This document shows positions 1-10,889 of a stretch of DNA of 64,000 nucleotides, one piece after another; within the stretch, counting starts at the first letter, position 1, and every line of letters begins with the position of its first letter. The DNA is from Diphasiastrum complanatum. Lineage: Eukaryota; Streptophyta; Lycopodiopsida; Lycopodiales; Lycopodiaceae. The stretch is from NCBI GenBank assembly GCA_029204225.1, contig CM055095.1, forward strand, positions 54,079,612 through 54,143,611, given 5' to 3'. The notes under the pieces were generated by a model that worked only from the letters and a program-made list of their open reading frames with translations, was not told the DNA's origin and ran no database searches. Both the position numbers and the translations under genes were made by a program.

Positions 1-633
1 ATTGACCAATAAAATGTGTTGCGAGGGCATGGCATCCGACGCGTATAATCCCATGGCCCAATGAGCACGCAAGCTTAAGTTGTAAATAAAATAAAATAGA
101 CTTGGGCCTTTGAATTAAAATAAAACTAGAGGCCCAAAGTCATTTTTAAACTTAGAGATTACTTTTTAGAGTTGGGTCCAAATTGGGACTCACATGAATC
201 TTGTGCATTTCAATGTACTTTTTGTGGACCCTTGGATCAAGTTGGATCCAAGATTAATGGATAGGATCAATGTAGATATTACCCAATAGGATTTTGGGGC
301 AAGGGCCTTCTTCATTTTATAAAAAGGCACCATTTGTACTCTATTTTCATGCTTAATAGAGAGGAGGAGACTCTATCATTTTTGGAGCTCAAGCATCCTC
401 ATTTGCTAATCACTCTTGCTTATGCTATTGTTGTGGTTTGCTTGTTATTTCCATGTCCCATGCTTTTTGTTTATGCTAGTTAAGGTTTTTCCATAAGCAA
501 TGAAATTGAGCATTTGAGCTAACCTTAGGGAACTAACTAAAAGTAGCATCTATGCATAGTTAGGTGCTATCCAGTGAACTAACCCTTGTTGATGGGCGGG
601 AGGGCTATACTACGCAAGATCTTCAACCCAACA
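1..633 (+). repeat. Gypsy-1 5' LTR (probably incomplete at the left)
   Basis: The stretch ends in ...CCCAACA directly before a primer-site-like sequence and holds a TATA-like box (TTTATAAAAAGG, 316-327). The left boundary is not visible. No second copy of this LTR was recognised in the window. Confidence 0.55.
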
Positions 634-634
634 G

Positions 635-652
635 TGATGCCATTGTCGAGGA
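635..652 (+). promoter_or_regulatory. Gypsy-1 primer binding site, tRNA-Asp-like
   Basis: TGATGCCATTGTCGAGGA resembles the TGGCGCCGTTGTCGGGG-type site of plant Tat/Athila Gypsy elements, with several transitions. It follows the LTR end after one base, as expected for a minus-strand DNA priming site. Confidence 0.55.
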
Positions 653-1871
653 TAGGTTTCACTAACTAGTGTAGTTGCATTTTAGCTATTTTCTTGCTTT
701 TTAGAGTAGTTTTAGGTAGATTTTTGGGTGTTTAAAGTTAGTTTTCTGTATTTTTTTGTGTTTGGACTATTCATAGCTAGAGGAGGGGGTGTGAGAGGGT
801 AGAGGAGGCCCTGAACAGTCTCTAAGGGCTTGAAACCCAAAGCAACCAGCCAAAAACCCAGAAAAACACACCAATCTGCATTTTGGAGGAAAAAAGAGCC
901 TAAAATCTCATCAGATTTTTATATCTCCAAAACTAGTGTGAATTAACCTTTGCATGACTGAGAGCAGCTCCAGGGTACTGTCCCAGACCTGCATAGAAGT
1001 CTGCAAGAATTAGTTCCAAGCAGATTGCAAAAATCAGAGAAAAATCATAAAAAACTCAAAAAAAACCCTTGAAAAAATCCAAAAAAATTCAAATCTTCAT
1101 CAAAACTCTCGCAGAGCCCTCTGAAGTTCCATCTTAGTGAGACCAGGACACAGAGAAGCTTGCGAGAGTTAGTTTGATGTCTAAGTGCCTGTGCAAGAGT
1201 TCCCAATGAAAAAAAAATGGGAATCTATCAAAGAACCCTTGCAGACACCAAAATCTTCAGTTCCAGTGGGCAAGAACTCTCGTAGAAGATTCTGAAATTC
1301 CATTTCAGTGAGACAAGGACACCAAAAAACCTGCGAGAGTTAGTTTGATTCCAGTGAGTAGAAAATTGGATTTAAGTGCTAAAAAATCACTAAAAATTGA
1401 AGATCCAGCAATTCCTTCCAGTAAGAACTCTCGCAGACCCTCTCAATTGATTAAGTATGTCAATTTTCATCAGTGATAAAGCCTGCGAGAGTTAGTATAG
1501 AGATTTGGTAAAGATCAAGCCAAAATAGTGGTTTTGAACCCTTGCATACAATGAAATTTTCACTTAGTGCGAGAGTTAATTCTCGTAGAGATTTCCATAG
1601 TGAGATCTGACCCAGATTCAGCTACTGTGATCCTTGAGAGAGTTACTTCCCAAAGATCTGAGAGATATCAAGTTTTTTATCTGTAAAAATAGCTAAAGAA
1701 CCCTCGCACAGCCAACTCTTGCACAAGAGAACCCTAGCAGACTAGATCAGTGGAAAGATCTACATCAGCTCTAGCTACTGTCAAAATCTCAGGTCAATCA
1801 GTGCAAGGAGTAAGAAGTTATCAAGGAAAAACCACCATAAAAGGTCTAAATTTCACTTCAGACTGACCAGA
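653..1871 (+). repeat. Gypsy-1 untranslated leader with recurrent CTCTCGCAGA motif
   Basis: No coding signal. The leader repeatedly uses AACTCTCGCAGA and its reverse complement TGCGAGAGTT (for example near 1108, 1165, 1270, 1333, 1426, 1486 and 1568). The same motif recurs in the 3' noncoding part at 19037-19330, tying the two ends of the element together. Confidence 0.6.
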
Positions 1872-2117
1872 TTGATCAGATCCTTAAGATCCAGACTGCA
1901 TCCCACTGTACAAGCAAGATCCAACTACTTTGGAACCACCCATCAGATGAATCTGAGATCGGGACGATCAATAGAAAGAAGGATAGCAAATCAAGCACCA
2001 CAGCTTCCCAGATTAGCAGCCGCGCAACAAGAGGCAGAACCGGAACCAGCACCAATGGAACCAATGGGCCAACCCGTACTTGTTGCTCCCTTGCAAGCAG
2101 TCTAGAGAGCACCATGG

Positions 2118-2747
2118 ATGGAAATTCCAAAATATGACGGATCATTAGATCCCATCCAATTCCTCCAGATCTATGAGCAAGCTTGTGAAATCTACGGCGA
2201 ACGGACACCTGCGAAAAAGCTGATGCTGTTTTCCATGTCCTTATTGACAGTGGCTCAGGATTGGTTTTTCAACTTGTTAGAGGAAGAAAAATCCACCTGG
2301 GAAGCGGTTAAGACAGCTCTCATTATGGGCTTTAAACCAAGAAAGTTCTTGGAAGACCCATTTCTCCTGTTGAGTAAAGTCAAGATGGGAAAACGAGAAA
2401 GGATCAGGGACTATATTGAACGGGTCAAACATCTACGATCCAAGTGCAGTGCAGCCCTAACTCCCGATCATGCGGTGATCATGTGGTTCCTAGCCAAACT
2501 ACCACGAAGCATCAAAAGAGAACTGAAACGACGAGAGCAGTACACTATTCTACAAGAAGCTATGGAAGATGCCATCAGGGAAGAGGACGAGGGATCTGAC
2601 GACGAATATCCATCCACCCACACTCCTACTCCCTCGTTAGAATCATCATCATCAAATACATTCACTCTATCCATAGAACTGCTGTTGGAGCAAATGAAAA
2701 AATTACACAAACAACAGATGGAGCAACTTATGGCGCAATTTGACTAG
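2118..2747 (+). CDS. Gypsy-1 Gag (Retrotrans_gag domain)
   Basis: An open frame of 209 residues. It begins MEIPKYDGSLDP, the usual start of the plant Gypsy capsid domain, followed by the conserved DWFFNL and RERIRDYIERVKHLR segments, and ends in an acidic, Gln-rich tail. Gag would form the virus-like particle in the cytoplasm. A short open frame at 1872-2105 may be the N-terminal extension, but a stop separates it. The same family is seen on the minus strand at 30418-31140 (Gypsy-2). Confidence 0.75.
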   Translation: MEIPKYDGSLDPIQFLQIYEQACEIYGERTPAKKLMLFSMSLLTVAQDWFFNLLEEEKSTWEAVKTALIMGFKPRKFLEDPFLLLSKVKMGKRERIRDYIERVKHLRSKCSAALTPDHAVIMWFLAKLPRSIKRELKRREQYTILQEAMEDAIREEDEGSDDEYPSTHTPTPSLESSSSNTFTLSIELLLEQMKKLHKQQMEQLMAQFD

Positions 2748-3683
2748 AAACTGAAAGCCTTACAAGGAGCTGTAGCAGTAACGCCACATCAATCGGAACC
2801 AAACTAGCTACGGTATCCATGACGGGAGAATGTATGGTGTTCAGTGTGCATGAAAAACCATACAACGACCGAGTGTCCAGTCCTAAAGCAAAATCTGAGA
2901 CTGACACATAGATTTTGTCATCTGTGCAATGCAACATCGCATGATACGACATTTTGCCCATTTAACCCCCGGATTGTTCAACAGAAGAGAAGTCCTTATC
3001 ATACTTCTTATCCATATCATCAAGGGACACCAAACGCGGCACCGAGGTATGGCGCACCAAATCAGCAACAGTGTATGGCCTTACCTGCATCACCTGGGCC
3101 AACCAATCAACAAGTGGCCCATGTAAAGCTGACATTAGCAAAACCAGGGATGCAAGTACCACCTCAACTTGAGCAGCAGCAATAGTACAGACCAGATGCA
3201 CCATTTATGGATCCTGTCATAAATGAATATGTTGTAGCCTATGCAGCTCAAACTTAGCGTCAAGGCGGGAGGAACTACGGTTGCTACGGATGTGGCAAAG
3301 GACACAAATTTGCAAAATGTCCCTACAAGGGACAATATACATCCTTCTGCCAAGAATACAGTTATGGACATTGTTTCAAAAATTGTGCAACTCTCAATTT
3401 CATTGTGATACAACAACCAGCAGTTCCAGCGGGGATGCCATTGGAAAGACAACAATTCCATGCTCCTGTGTTAGCCATTACGCGAACACAGAAGAGAAAG
3501 GAAGTGGCTCCCTCACCCTCGGTCACTGACAACCAACCCTCAACTTTAGCGCCATATCCGAATGTGAGGGAAGAAAGAAGATAGTACTAGAAAATACGAC
3601 ACTGGGTACAGAAGGCACAAGCGAAAGAAGAAGAGCAGAAAGAGGACAATTCCACGAAACCTCCAATTGGCGGCGAACGAGAA
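2748..3683 (+). pseudogene. Gypsy-1 Gag zinc-knuckle and linker region, broken
   Basis: Two CCHC knuckles can be read in different frames: CHLCNATSHDTTFC (near 2917-2960) and CYGCGKGHKFAKC (near 3279-3318). These bind RNA in the nucleocapsid part of Gag. Several stops and frame changes separate them from the capsid frame and from the protease, so the region is decayed. The linker is Gln/Pro-rich. Confidence 0.6.
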
Positions 3684-4739
3684 TTGCAAGTAGGCTCACC
3701 ACCGCGCATTGATCAGAATGATCGGTTGCACCAACATGAACCACCTTTTCACATGGTGGAGCCCAAGGAACCACACACTGAAAGGCTCACACTTTTACTG
3801 GCAAGCCGTGTTAGTTTACCACTCGAGGAACTACTACGGATTGCACCACAAGCGAAAAGCCTTCTAGCTGAATGGGCCAAAGCGGATGAGGAGCCAGTAG
3901 CGCCTGAGCCCATATATTGTACGGGCTATGAAGAAACAAGTAACGTCCTCCACATCGGGGCAGCATGGGAAAGTGAGGAACACAACATCACTTTGCCAAT
4001 CAAACACAAGAGATACGAGGACGAGACAACAATAGTAGATGAAGGATCATGTGTCAATTTGATCTCCACTACTTTATATGAAAAATGGGGTCTACAAGGG
4101 TTGAAGCTAGCAAGATTCACCATCAAGTTGACGGATCAATCCCGTGTGAAACCAAAAGGTGTAGTTGTCGATATCCCTATAAAAATAACAGGCATGTAGT
4201 CTGTGATCACTTTTGTAGTCATGGATATACCAGAATCTCCAACTGCATATCGTGTGTTACTGGGAAGACCATGGGTGAGGACTGCGCAAGTAGTACACAA
4301 TTGGGGTACGAGAAAACTCACCTTCAAGAACAGAGAACAGGCTTTAAAGGTTGATCCAACCACATGGGGGTGAAACCTATTGCACCCAAAGCTGATGACA
4401 GATCATCCACGACAGATCACACGATTGATCGCCCAAGGCCAGCCAAGGGAGGTCACTATGATTCAGAGACGAATGTCGTGAGATGGACGGATGCATTAGC
4501 AACTATTGACTACCAAGCATGTCAATATGAATCAGATCCTGAACCCAGTACATCTTCACCCAAGTGTTACACTATGGACACACCAATCACATTTGGCATG
4601 AATATGATGAACGTAGCATGGCTGTTAGCAGAACCTATTGAGAATCCAGTGGACAATGATTTAGTCCCTTGGCAATATGCTCTAACTTATTATAAGGAGA
4701 TTGAGCTAACTGATGAGCAGGTCCTACACCACATGGACC
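3684..4739 (+). pseudogene. Gypsy-1 aspartic protease region, interrupted by Copia-1
   Basis: The 171-residue frame at 3684-4199 contains a retropepsin-like core with the active-site sequence VDEGSCVN (plant Gypsy proteases usually read IDGGSGVN). It is followed, after a stop and a frame change, by the conserved YRVLLGRPW strand near 4250-4275. The acidic spacer reads on to 4739, where Copia-1 is inserted. The protease would cut the Gag-Pol polyprotein. The internal stop at 4197 suggests it is inactive. Confidence 0.65.
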
Positions 4740-5421
4740 TGTAAAAATTACAGCAAATAAGGACCCTAAAACACTTGAAATGATGAGGGAAACAATAGAT
4801 TATGATCTCATAAGATTAGCACAAGTTGAACCATCAAAATCCATCAAAAATCTATGCTTGAACCTCACTAAATGGCCCAAATCCTTGAAGAAGGCTTCAC
4901 ACGTGTGAAAGTACGGCCTCCCACAGTCTGAGTACTGTACACCAGACCTACATTCAATCCTATAATCATTAGTAATCACAAGTACTCAAACAATTATGAA
5001 CATAGAGAGCAATTGCACCATTATGAGAGAAAAATCATGAAATTGCTTGATTGATTTTGGTGAGATATCATCACCTATATATACATGATCCATCACGGTT
5101 TTGGGCAGGTATGAGTAGCCCTAAACCTATCCCTAATGCTAATTTTGGTGGATCTTTCATCCCTACCAAGTTAGGGTTGGAATCTTGGAGATCCCTCAAC
5201 AATGCAAAAATTACCAAAAATAGCTCCTATTTTTTCTCTCTTGTATCTAAGCATAATTTGGACTCATTCCAAAGGTTCTAACACTTAGGTCTACTTGAGA
5301 ACATCCTTATGAATGGAATCCTATGCTATTTGGCACGTGTGACAAGCCACATCATGACCATCTAACTATTTACAAGTCATATGACCAAAACTAGTCAAGC
5401 TAGAATTGTGAATTTTTAACA
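4740..5421 (-). repeat. Copia-1 3' LTR
   Basis: 682 bp, TG...CA on the plus strand. It is preceded on the element's strand by the purine run GTGAGGAGGAG (polypurine tract, plus-strand 5422-5432). It contains the perfect palindrome TTCACACGTGTGAA at 4896-4909. Confidence 0.93.
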
Positions 5422-5435
5422 CTCCTCCTCACTAT

Positions 5436-6176
5436 CTAGCTTGGTTCAATAATTGCTTTACTAATCACTCCAAGTGATGATCTGAACTTCATAAAAGGTG
5501 TCTTTTGAAGTGTTTTAGTAAGTAGATCAGCTACACATTCATTGCTTGGAACATGCTCCAAAGCAATCTCCTTGGCTTGCACCATTTCTCTCACAAAGTG
5601 ATGGCATATCTCAATGTGCTTAGATCTTGCATGGAAGATTGGATTAGATGCAAGGTGTTGGGCTGATATATTGTCATTGTAGATGATTGGTGCCTCCTTT
5701 GAATCCATGATCTTTAGCTCCACCAATAATCTCTTGATCCAAAGTACCTCCTTTGTAGTGGTTGTCAAAGCTTTGTACTCGGCCTCGGTTGAAGATAGAG
5801 ATATAGTTTCTTGCTTTTTTGAAAGCCATGAAACCACACCTTCTCCTATGAAAGTTGAATAGGCACTTGTTGATTTCCTATCCCTCTTGTCCCCTGCAAA
5901 ATCTGAATCACTAAATGCATGAAGGTTAATCACATCTCCTCTATATAGAATCCCAAAATCCAATGTACCCGAGATGTATCTTAGAATCCTCTTAGCCTTT
6001 TTCCAATGGATATTCAATGGCTTTTGCATGGATTGGCTCAACCTACATACACTAAAGCTAAGATCTGGTCTAGTTATAGTGATCCACATTAAGGAACCTA
6101 TAAGTTGCCTAAACAAAGTGATGTCCATGAAGGATCTTTCATCATCTTCATTTGGCACTTTTACATCTTGCTCCAT
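5436..6176 (-). CDS. Copia-1 RT C-terminus and RNase H (shifted frame)
   Basis: 246 residues continuing the polyprotein after the frameshift: MEQDVKVPNEDDERSF, then GSLMWITITRPDLSFSV, the RNase H motifs SDSDFAGDKRDRKSTS, SLSSTEAEYKAL and HARSKHIEI, and the end of the Copia reading frame close to the polypurine tract. RNase H removes the RNA template during reverse transcription. Confidence 0.9.
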   Translation of the reverse strand: MEQDVKVPNEDDERSFMDITLFRQLIGSLMWITITRPDLSFSVCRLSQSMQKPLNIHWKKAKRILRYISGTLDFGILYRGDVINLHAFSDSDFAGDKRDRKSTSAYSTFIGEGVVSWLSKKQETISLSSTEAEYKALTTTTKEVLWIKRLLVELKIMDSKEAPIIYNDNISAQHLASNPIFHARSKHIEICHHFVREMVQAKEIALEHVPSNECVADLLTKTLQKTPFMKFRSSLGVISKAIIEPS

Positions 6177-8998
6177 TGGTGTGTCAACACTTTTGCATAC
6201 TTCTTCAAAAGACTTTGAGCATAGTTTACTTGACTTATAAAGATAAAATCAGACCCTCTAAGTACTTCTATGTCTAAAATGAAGTGAAGACACCCTAGAT
6301 CTACCATCTTGAACTCTAAGGATAGATCTATCTTGATTTTTTCAATACCATCAACACTATTTCCACTAATGATGATATCATCTACATAAATGAGTAAAAG
6401 TACAATACCAACATCATCAAACTTAATGTAAAGAGTGGGATCATATTCACTTTGAACAAAAGAAAGTGAAATAAGATAGCAATGTAGTCTTGAATTCCAA
6501 GATCTCGAGGCTTGCTTCAAGCCATAGATGCTTCTTTGGAGATGGCATACTTTGTTCTCCATTCCATGCTTGATGAACCCTTGTGGCTGCTCCATATAGA
6601 TATCCTCTTCCAAAAAACCATTCAAGAAAGCATTAGAGACATCCATTTGACATAGAATCCATCCAAAATGTGATGCAAGTGCAATGATTAGTCTTATTGT
6701 GACCATCTTGGCCACGGGTGCAAAAGTTTCCTCATAGTCTATCCCTCTCTCTTGAGCATAACCTTTTGCAACTAATCTTGCTTTATGTTTGTTAACACTC
6801 CCATTTGCATTCAACTTAAGCTTGAAGACCCACTTGCATCCTATTACATTCCTTTGAGGTCTCTCAACAAGCAACCAAGTTTCATTCTCAATCAAGGCAT
6901 CATACTCATCCAACATAGCTTTATACCATTCTTTGGAGTTCAATGCATCTTCAACATTAGACGGTTCTTCAAAACTAGATAAAGCATAAGAAGTGGATGA
7001 GATACCCTCAACTTGCTGTCCTTTGCCTTGATATGTGAGCCTTGATGGCTCCACTTTTGCCCTTGAAGATCTCCTTGGTGTGATAGGTGGGTTTGGTGCT
7101 TGCTCCTCCATGAGCTCCTCCTCAAAACCAAGATCTTGCTCCTCGGCCATCTTCTTCTTGATTGTTGGAGCACTTGAGCCTTTTTCAAGCATATGCATAT
7201 GATGTTCATCAAAGATGACATCCCTTGAAACAACAAATTTGTTCAAGGATGGGAGATAGACTTTGTAGCCCTTGCTTGAGCTTGCATATCCAAGCATGAT
7301 CCCTCTTGTGGAAGATGGATCCTCCTTGGTTCTTGTTTCCAATGGCACATGCACATAACATATACACCCAAAAACTTTCAAGTGATTAAGATTGGGTTTC
7401 TTTCCATACAACATCTCATAAGGAGTTTTGCCTTCAATTGCTTTGCAAGACACCCTATTCATCAAGTAGTTTGCACATACAAGAGACTCACCCCAAAAGG
7501 ATTTGGGCAAACAAGCATCTAATCTTAAAGCCTTAGAACATTCACATAATGTTCTATTCCTTCTTTCAGCAACTCCATTTTGTTGAGGAGTGTAAGGACA
7601 AGAAGTCTCTTTCTTGATCCCTTCCTCCTCACAAAAGGCCTTGAACTCATTGGAGATGAATTCTCCACCATTGTCACTTCTAAGAATCTTGATGCTATGA
7701 TTATGATGCTTTTCCACAAACAACTTGAACTTTACAAAAGTATCAAATACTTGAGACTTGAGGTAAAGTAAGAACACCCAACAATATCTTGAGTAGTCAT
7801 CAATGAAGGTTAAAAACATGGATGAACCTCCATTAGATTTGGTGCTAGCAATGTGCACATCCGAGTGTATGAGTTCAAGAGGATGAGATGACTTTGTGAT
7901 GGAGTTAGGAAACACCTTCTTATGTGCCTTGGATAAGGCACAAGCTTCACAAACCTTGTCTTCCTTCCCAATAGACCTTGGTAGGCCTAAAGCATACTCC
8001 TCCTTGATCATAGCCTCCATGGAACCCGAGTTGACATGTCCAAGTCTTTTGTGCCATAGAGTAAAGGTAGATATCTTGCTCTTCTCGGCCAACATGACAA
8101 CATTAGTATCCACAAATGCATCCAACTTATAAAGTTTGCCAAGTCTAGTGCCCTTAGCCACTGTCTTGCCCTTCTTCTTGATGAAACATTCATTTGAAGC
8201 AAAGTCAACATTGAAACCATTGTCTACCATTTGGCCAACACTTAGTAGATTCTTTGTTATTGTAGGAATGTACAAAACACCTTCTATGTTGATCTTTTTG
8301 GAAGATCCTAAGCAAAGGGGAATGCTACCAACTCCTTCAATCTTACAAGCTTCATCATTTGCTGTATAGATAGACTTTATAGGTCCATCATAAGATAAGA
8401 GAGAAGAGAAAAACTCCCTTTTACTAGACATGTGTGAACTAGCACCCGAGTCAATCCACCAAGGATCTTCTCCTTTGAAGCTTGTTGAAGAAAATATGGA
8501 CATCATGAGAGAGTCCTCATGTGAACTCTCCTCCTCCTCCTCTTTGCTCATGTTGGCTTGGCTTTGATCTTGCTTCCTCTTGAAGCATTCCGAAGCATAA
8601 TGCCCCATCTTGCTACAATAGTAGCACTTCACCTTTGATTTGTCCTTCTTGACTTTGGTGGTTGATGGAGATGCCTTTGAGGGTCCTTCTTGATCCTCAA
8701 TCTTTGTAGACTTCTTGAATGTTGATACTTTGCCTTTGGACTTGCCTTTGCCTTTGGTGAAGAGAGCTTGGTCATCTCCACCTTGGATGGAAAGCCTATC
8801 CATCCTCTCTTGCATTTGGCTCCTTCTTGATTCCTCGGCCATGAGTGTGCCTTGGAGTTCTTCAAGTATGGGTAGCTTACCCATAATTGCATATCCCTGA
8901 ACCAAATTGTCAAATTCAAAGCTTATTCCATTCAATATGAGTTGAACAAGCTCTTCATCCTTGATAGGGTCACCTATAAAGGCTAGCTCTTTGTTCAA
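6161..8998 (-). CDS. Copia-1 Gag C-terminus, protease, integrase and reverse transcriptase
   Basis: 945 residues in the same frame as the upstream Gag part. Visible in order: Gag tail; zinc knuckle CYYCSKMGHYASEC (residues about 125-138); protease WWIDSGASSHM (catalytic DSG about 183-185); integrase with LWHKRLGH zinc site, DDYSRYCW, SDNGGEF and TPQQNGVAERRNRT; the pre-RT spacer with PRRSSRAKVEPSRLTY; reverse transcriptase with NAFLNG, YGLKQA and YVDDIIISG. It ends in an out-of-frame tail near 6205, where a one-base indel shifts RNase H into the next frame. Gag and Pol are fused, as is usual for plant Copia. Confidence 0.92.
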   Translation of the reverse strand: MNKELAFIGDPIKDEELVQLILNGISFEFDNLVQGYAIMGKLPILEELQGTLMAEESRRSQMQERMDRLSIQGGDDQALFTKGKGKSKGKVSTFKKSTKIEDQEGPSKASPSTTKVKKDKSKVKCYYCSKMGHYASECFKRKQDQSQANMSKEEEEESSHEDSLMMSIFSSTSFKGEDPWWIDSGASSHMSSKREFFSSLLSYDGPIKSIYTANDEACKIEGVGSIPLCLGSSKKINIEGVLYIPTITKNLLSVGQMVDNGFNVDFASNECFIKKKGKTVAKGTRLGKLYKLDAFVDTNVVMLAEKSKISTFTLWHKRLGHVNSGSMEAMIKEEYALGLPRSIGKEDKVCEACALSKAHKKVFPNSITKSSHPLELIHSDVHIASTKSNGGSSMFLTFIDDYSRYCWVFLLYLKSQVFDTFVKFKLFVEKHHNHSIKILRSDNGGEFISNEFKAFCEEEGIKKETSCPYTPQQNGVAERRNRTLCECSKALRLDACLPKSFWGESLVCANYLMNRVSCKAIEGKTPYEMLYGKKPNLNHLKVFGCICYVHVPLETRTKEDPSSTRGIMLGYASSSKGYKVYLPSLNKFVVSRDVIFDEHHMHMLEKGSSAPTIKKKMAEEQDLGFEEELMEEQAPNPPITPRRSSRAKVEPSRLTYQGKGQQVEGISSTSYALSSFEEPSNVEDALNSKEWYKAMLDEYDALIENETWLLVERPQRNVIGCKWVFKLKLNANGSVNKHKARLVAKGYAQERGIDYEETFAPVAKMVTIRLIIALASHFGWILCQMDVSNAFLNGFLEEDIYMEQPQGFIKHGMENKVCHLQRSIYGLKQASRSWNSRLHCYLISLSFVQSEYDPTLYIKFDDVGIVLLLIYVDDIIISGNSVDGIEKIKIDLSLEFKMVDLGCLHFILDIEVLRGSDFIFISQVNYAQSLLKKYAKVLTHQWSKM

Positions 8999-9034
8999 TT
9001 CCTTTACTCTTAGGACAAAAGTATGTGCACTCTC

Positions 9035-9391
9035 TCATTTCTTTTGATAGCTTCTATAGATTTGATTCTTCAAAGCTAACATTCTAGTTTGGTTCTTGGA
9101 TTCATAGACCTTTTGCAAACTCTCCCAAGCATCTTGAGCTGAAGTGCAATCTCCTACCTCTCTTAAGAGTTCATTTGCAACATTCATTTTTATGCAATGT
9201 AGTGCAACATTGCACCTCTTGATGTATTTGGCTTTTTCTTGAGGATGAATAGGTTCACCCTCCTTACCATTTACAATTTCCATCAGATCTTGCATGATCA
9301 TGATGGATTCCATTCTAACTTTCCATATGGAATAGTTAGTTTTGTTGAGCCTTTCATTAGTATCCAAAAGATATGCATTTACAGATGCCAT
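9035..9391 (-). CDS. Copia-1 Gag, N-terminal part
   Basis: 118 residues starting MASVNAYLLDTNERLNKTNY, the Copia Gag opening (compare the NYSxWKVRMES motif also present in Copia-2). It ends at a TGA (SYQKK-stop), after which the frame continues with ESAHTFVLRVK and the rest of Gag. Copia-2 has a glycine codon at the corresponding position (GESAH), so a single substitution probably made the stop. Confidence 0.85.
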   Translation of the reverse strand: MASVNAYLLDTNERLNKTNYSIWKVRMESIMIMQDLMEIVNGKEGEPIHPQEKAKYIKRCNVALHCIKMNVANELLREVGDCTSAQDAWESLQKVYESKNQTRMLALKNQIYRSYQKK

Positions 9392-10189
9392 CTAGTTTCC
9401 TAATCAAGGACTTGACACAAATGAAGGTTACTTCTATTGATTTGATTGAAGGTCTACCTTATCCCACTTCTTAGGGACCTGAAAAGATCAGTAATAGAAT
9501 TCCTATAAAGATCTAAGAATGATCTCTAACAAAATCAAATCATAGAATACTAGAAACAATGCACTTGCTTGATTGAAGTAGACAATACTAGTAGAATTGC
9601 CCCTCTTTCTATAAAGAACATTAAAGCTTCCAAATGATCTGATAAAGAGTGAATTTCAGCAACCTAATATACTTACAAAATCACTTGTAAAAGATCTAAA
9701 TGGAACTTAATGAGGATGCAACACAATCTACTATCCAATCACAAGCAAAAAATGATCAAAATTGATAAAAAATTGATCTAATTTGGTGCATAAGTCAAGC
9801 AATGGTTGGACTGAACCTAAATCACTTTAGGAGGTGCCTACTACACCTTAGAACAGCCTTGAAGAGTCCCCAAAACTCTGATCTTCCCTCTCCTTGAATG
9901 CTAGAAATCCTCCTCTATGAAATCACCTCCAAAACTCGCTTAGAAATCAATGCTTGGAGCAAGCAAAACTTGCTATCTTGGTAATGTGAATTGAATTCAA
10001 CTTTGCCTCTGGTTTTAGACACCTAAACACCTGCAAATGAAGTCACACAACACCAATCTCCAATGTATTTGACTCACTTTGAGTTCTAGAATCAATACTA
10101 GATGCTAAGATCCAATCTACACAAGATTTAGATCAAAAATTGTGATCAAATTGAATGAAAACCAAGGATTTAGCTCATTTCAGCCTTTA
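9392..10189 (-). other. Copia-1 leader, noncoding
   Basis: About 800 bases between the primer site and the gag start, A/T-rich with scattered stops. No further feature is seen. Confidence 0.6.
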
Positions 10190-10202
10190 GGCTCTGATAC
10201 CA
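10190..10202 (-). promoter_or_regulatory. Copia-1 primer binding site (initiator-Met tRNA)
   Basis: On the minus strand the LTR end is followed by TGGTATCAGAGCC, the standard plant Copia site complementary to the 3' end of tRNA-iMet. Confidence 0.9.
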
Positions 10203-10884
10203 TGTAAAAATTACAGCAAATAAGGACCCTAAAACACTTGAAATGATGAGGGAAACAATAGATTATGATCTCATAAGATTAGCACAAGTTGAACCATCAA
10301 AATCCATCAAAAATCTATGCTTGAACCTCACTAAATGGCCCAAATCCTTGAAGAAGGCTTCACACGTGTGAAAGTACGGCCTCCCACAGTCTGAGTACTG
10401 TACACCAGACCTACATTCAATCCTATAATCATTAGTAATCACAAGTACTCAAACAATTATGAACATAGAGAGCAATTGCACCATTATGAGAGAAAAATCA
10501 TGAAATTGCTTGATTGATTTTGGTGAGATATCATCACCTATATATACATGATCCATCACGGTTTTGGGCAGGTATGAGTAGCCCTAAACCTATCCCTAAT
10601 GCTAATTTTGGTGGATCTTTCATCCCTACCAAGTTAGGGTTGGAATCTTGGAGATCCCTCAACAATGCAAAAATTACCAAAAATAGCTCCTATTTTTTCT
10701 CCCTTGTATCTAAGCATAATTTGGACTCATTCCAAAGGTTCTAACACTTAGGTCTACTTGAGAACATCCTTATGAATGGAATACTATGCTATTTGGCACG
10801 TGTGACAAGCCACATCATGACCATCTAACTATTTACAAGTCATATGACCAAAACTAGTCAAGCTAGAATTGTGAATTTTTAACA
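10203..10884 (-). repeat. Copia-1 5' LTR
   Basis: 682 bp, matching 4740-5421 except for two substitutions that I saw (TCTC/CCTC in the T-rich tract; ATCC/ATAC further on). It carries the palindrome TTCACACGTGTGAA at 10359-10372. On the minus strand it would drive transcription of Copia-1. Confidence 0.93.
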
Positions 10885-10889
10885 GGACC

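Larger units (their letters stand above)
4740..10884 (-). mobile_element. Copia-1: young Ty1/Copia retrotransposon inserted in Gypsy-1
   Basis: Two 682-bp LTRs face the same way and differ at only two positions that I noticed. They flank a minus-strand gag-pol. The element begins TG and ends CA and is bracketed by the 5-bp target duplication GGACC (4735-4739 and 10885-10889). Primer site and polypurine tract are in place. Coding lesions are one nonsense codon in gag and one frameshift near the RNase H junction, so this copy would need help in trans to move even though its LTR identity points to a recent insertion. Confidence 0.93.

Noticed and set aside
5051..5281. 76-codon frame repeated at 10514-10744
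   Set aside because: It is identical because it lies in the two LTRs of Copia-1. LTRs are not protein-coding here.
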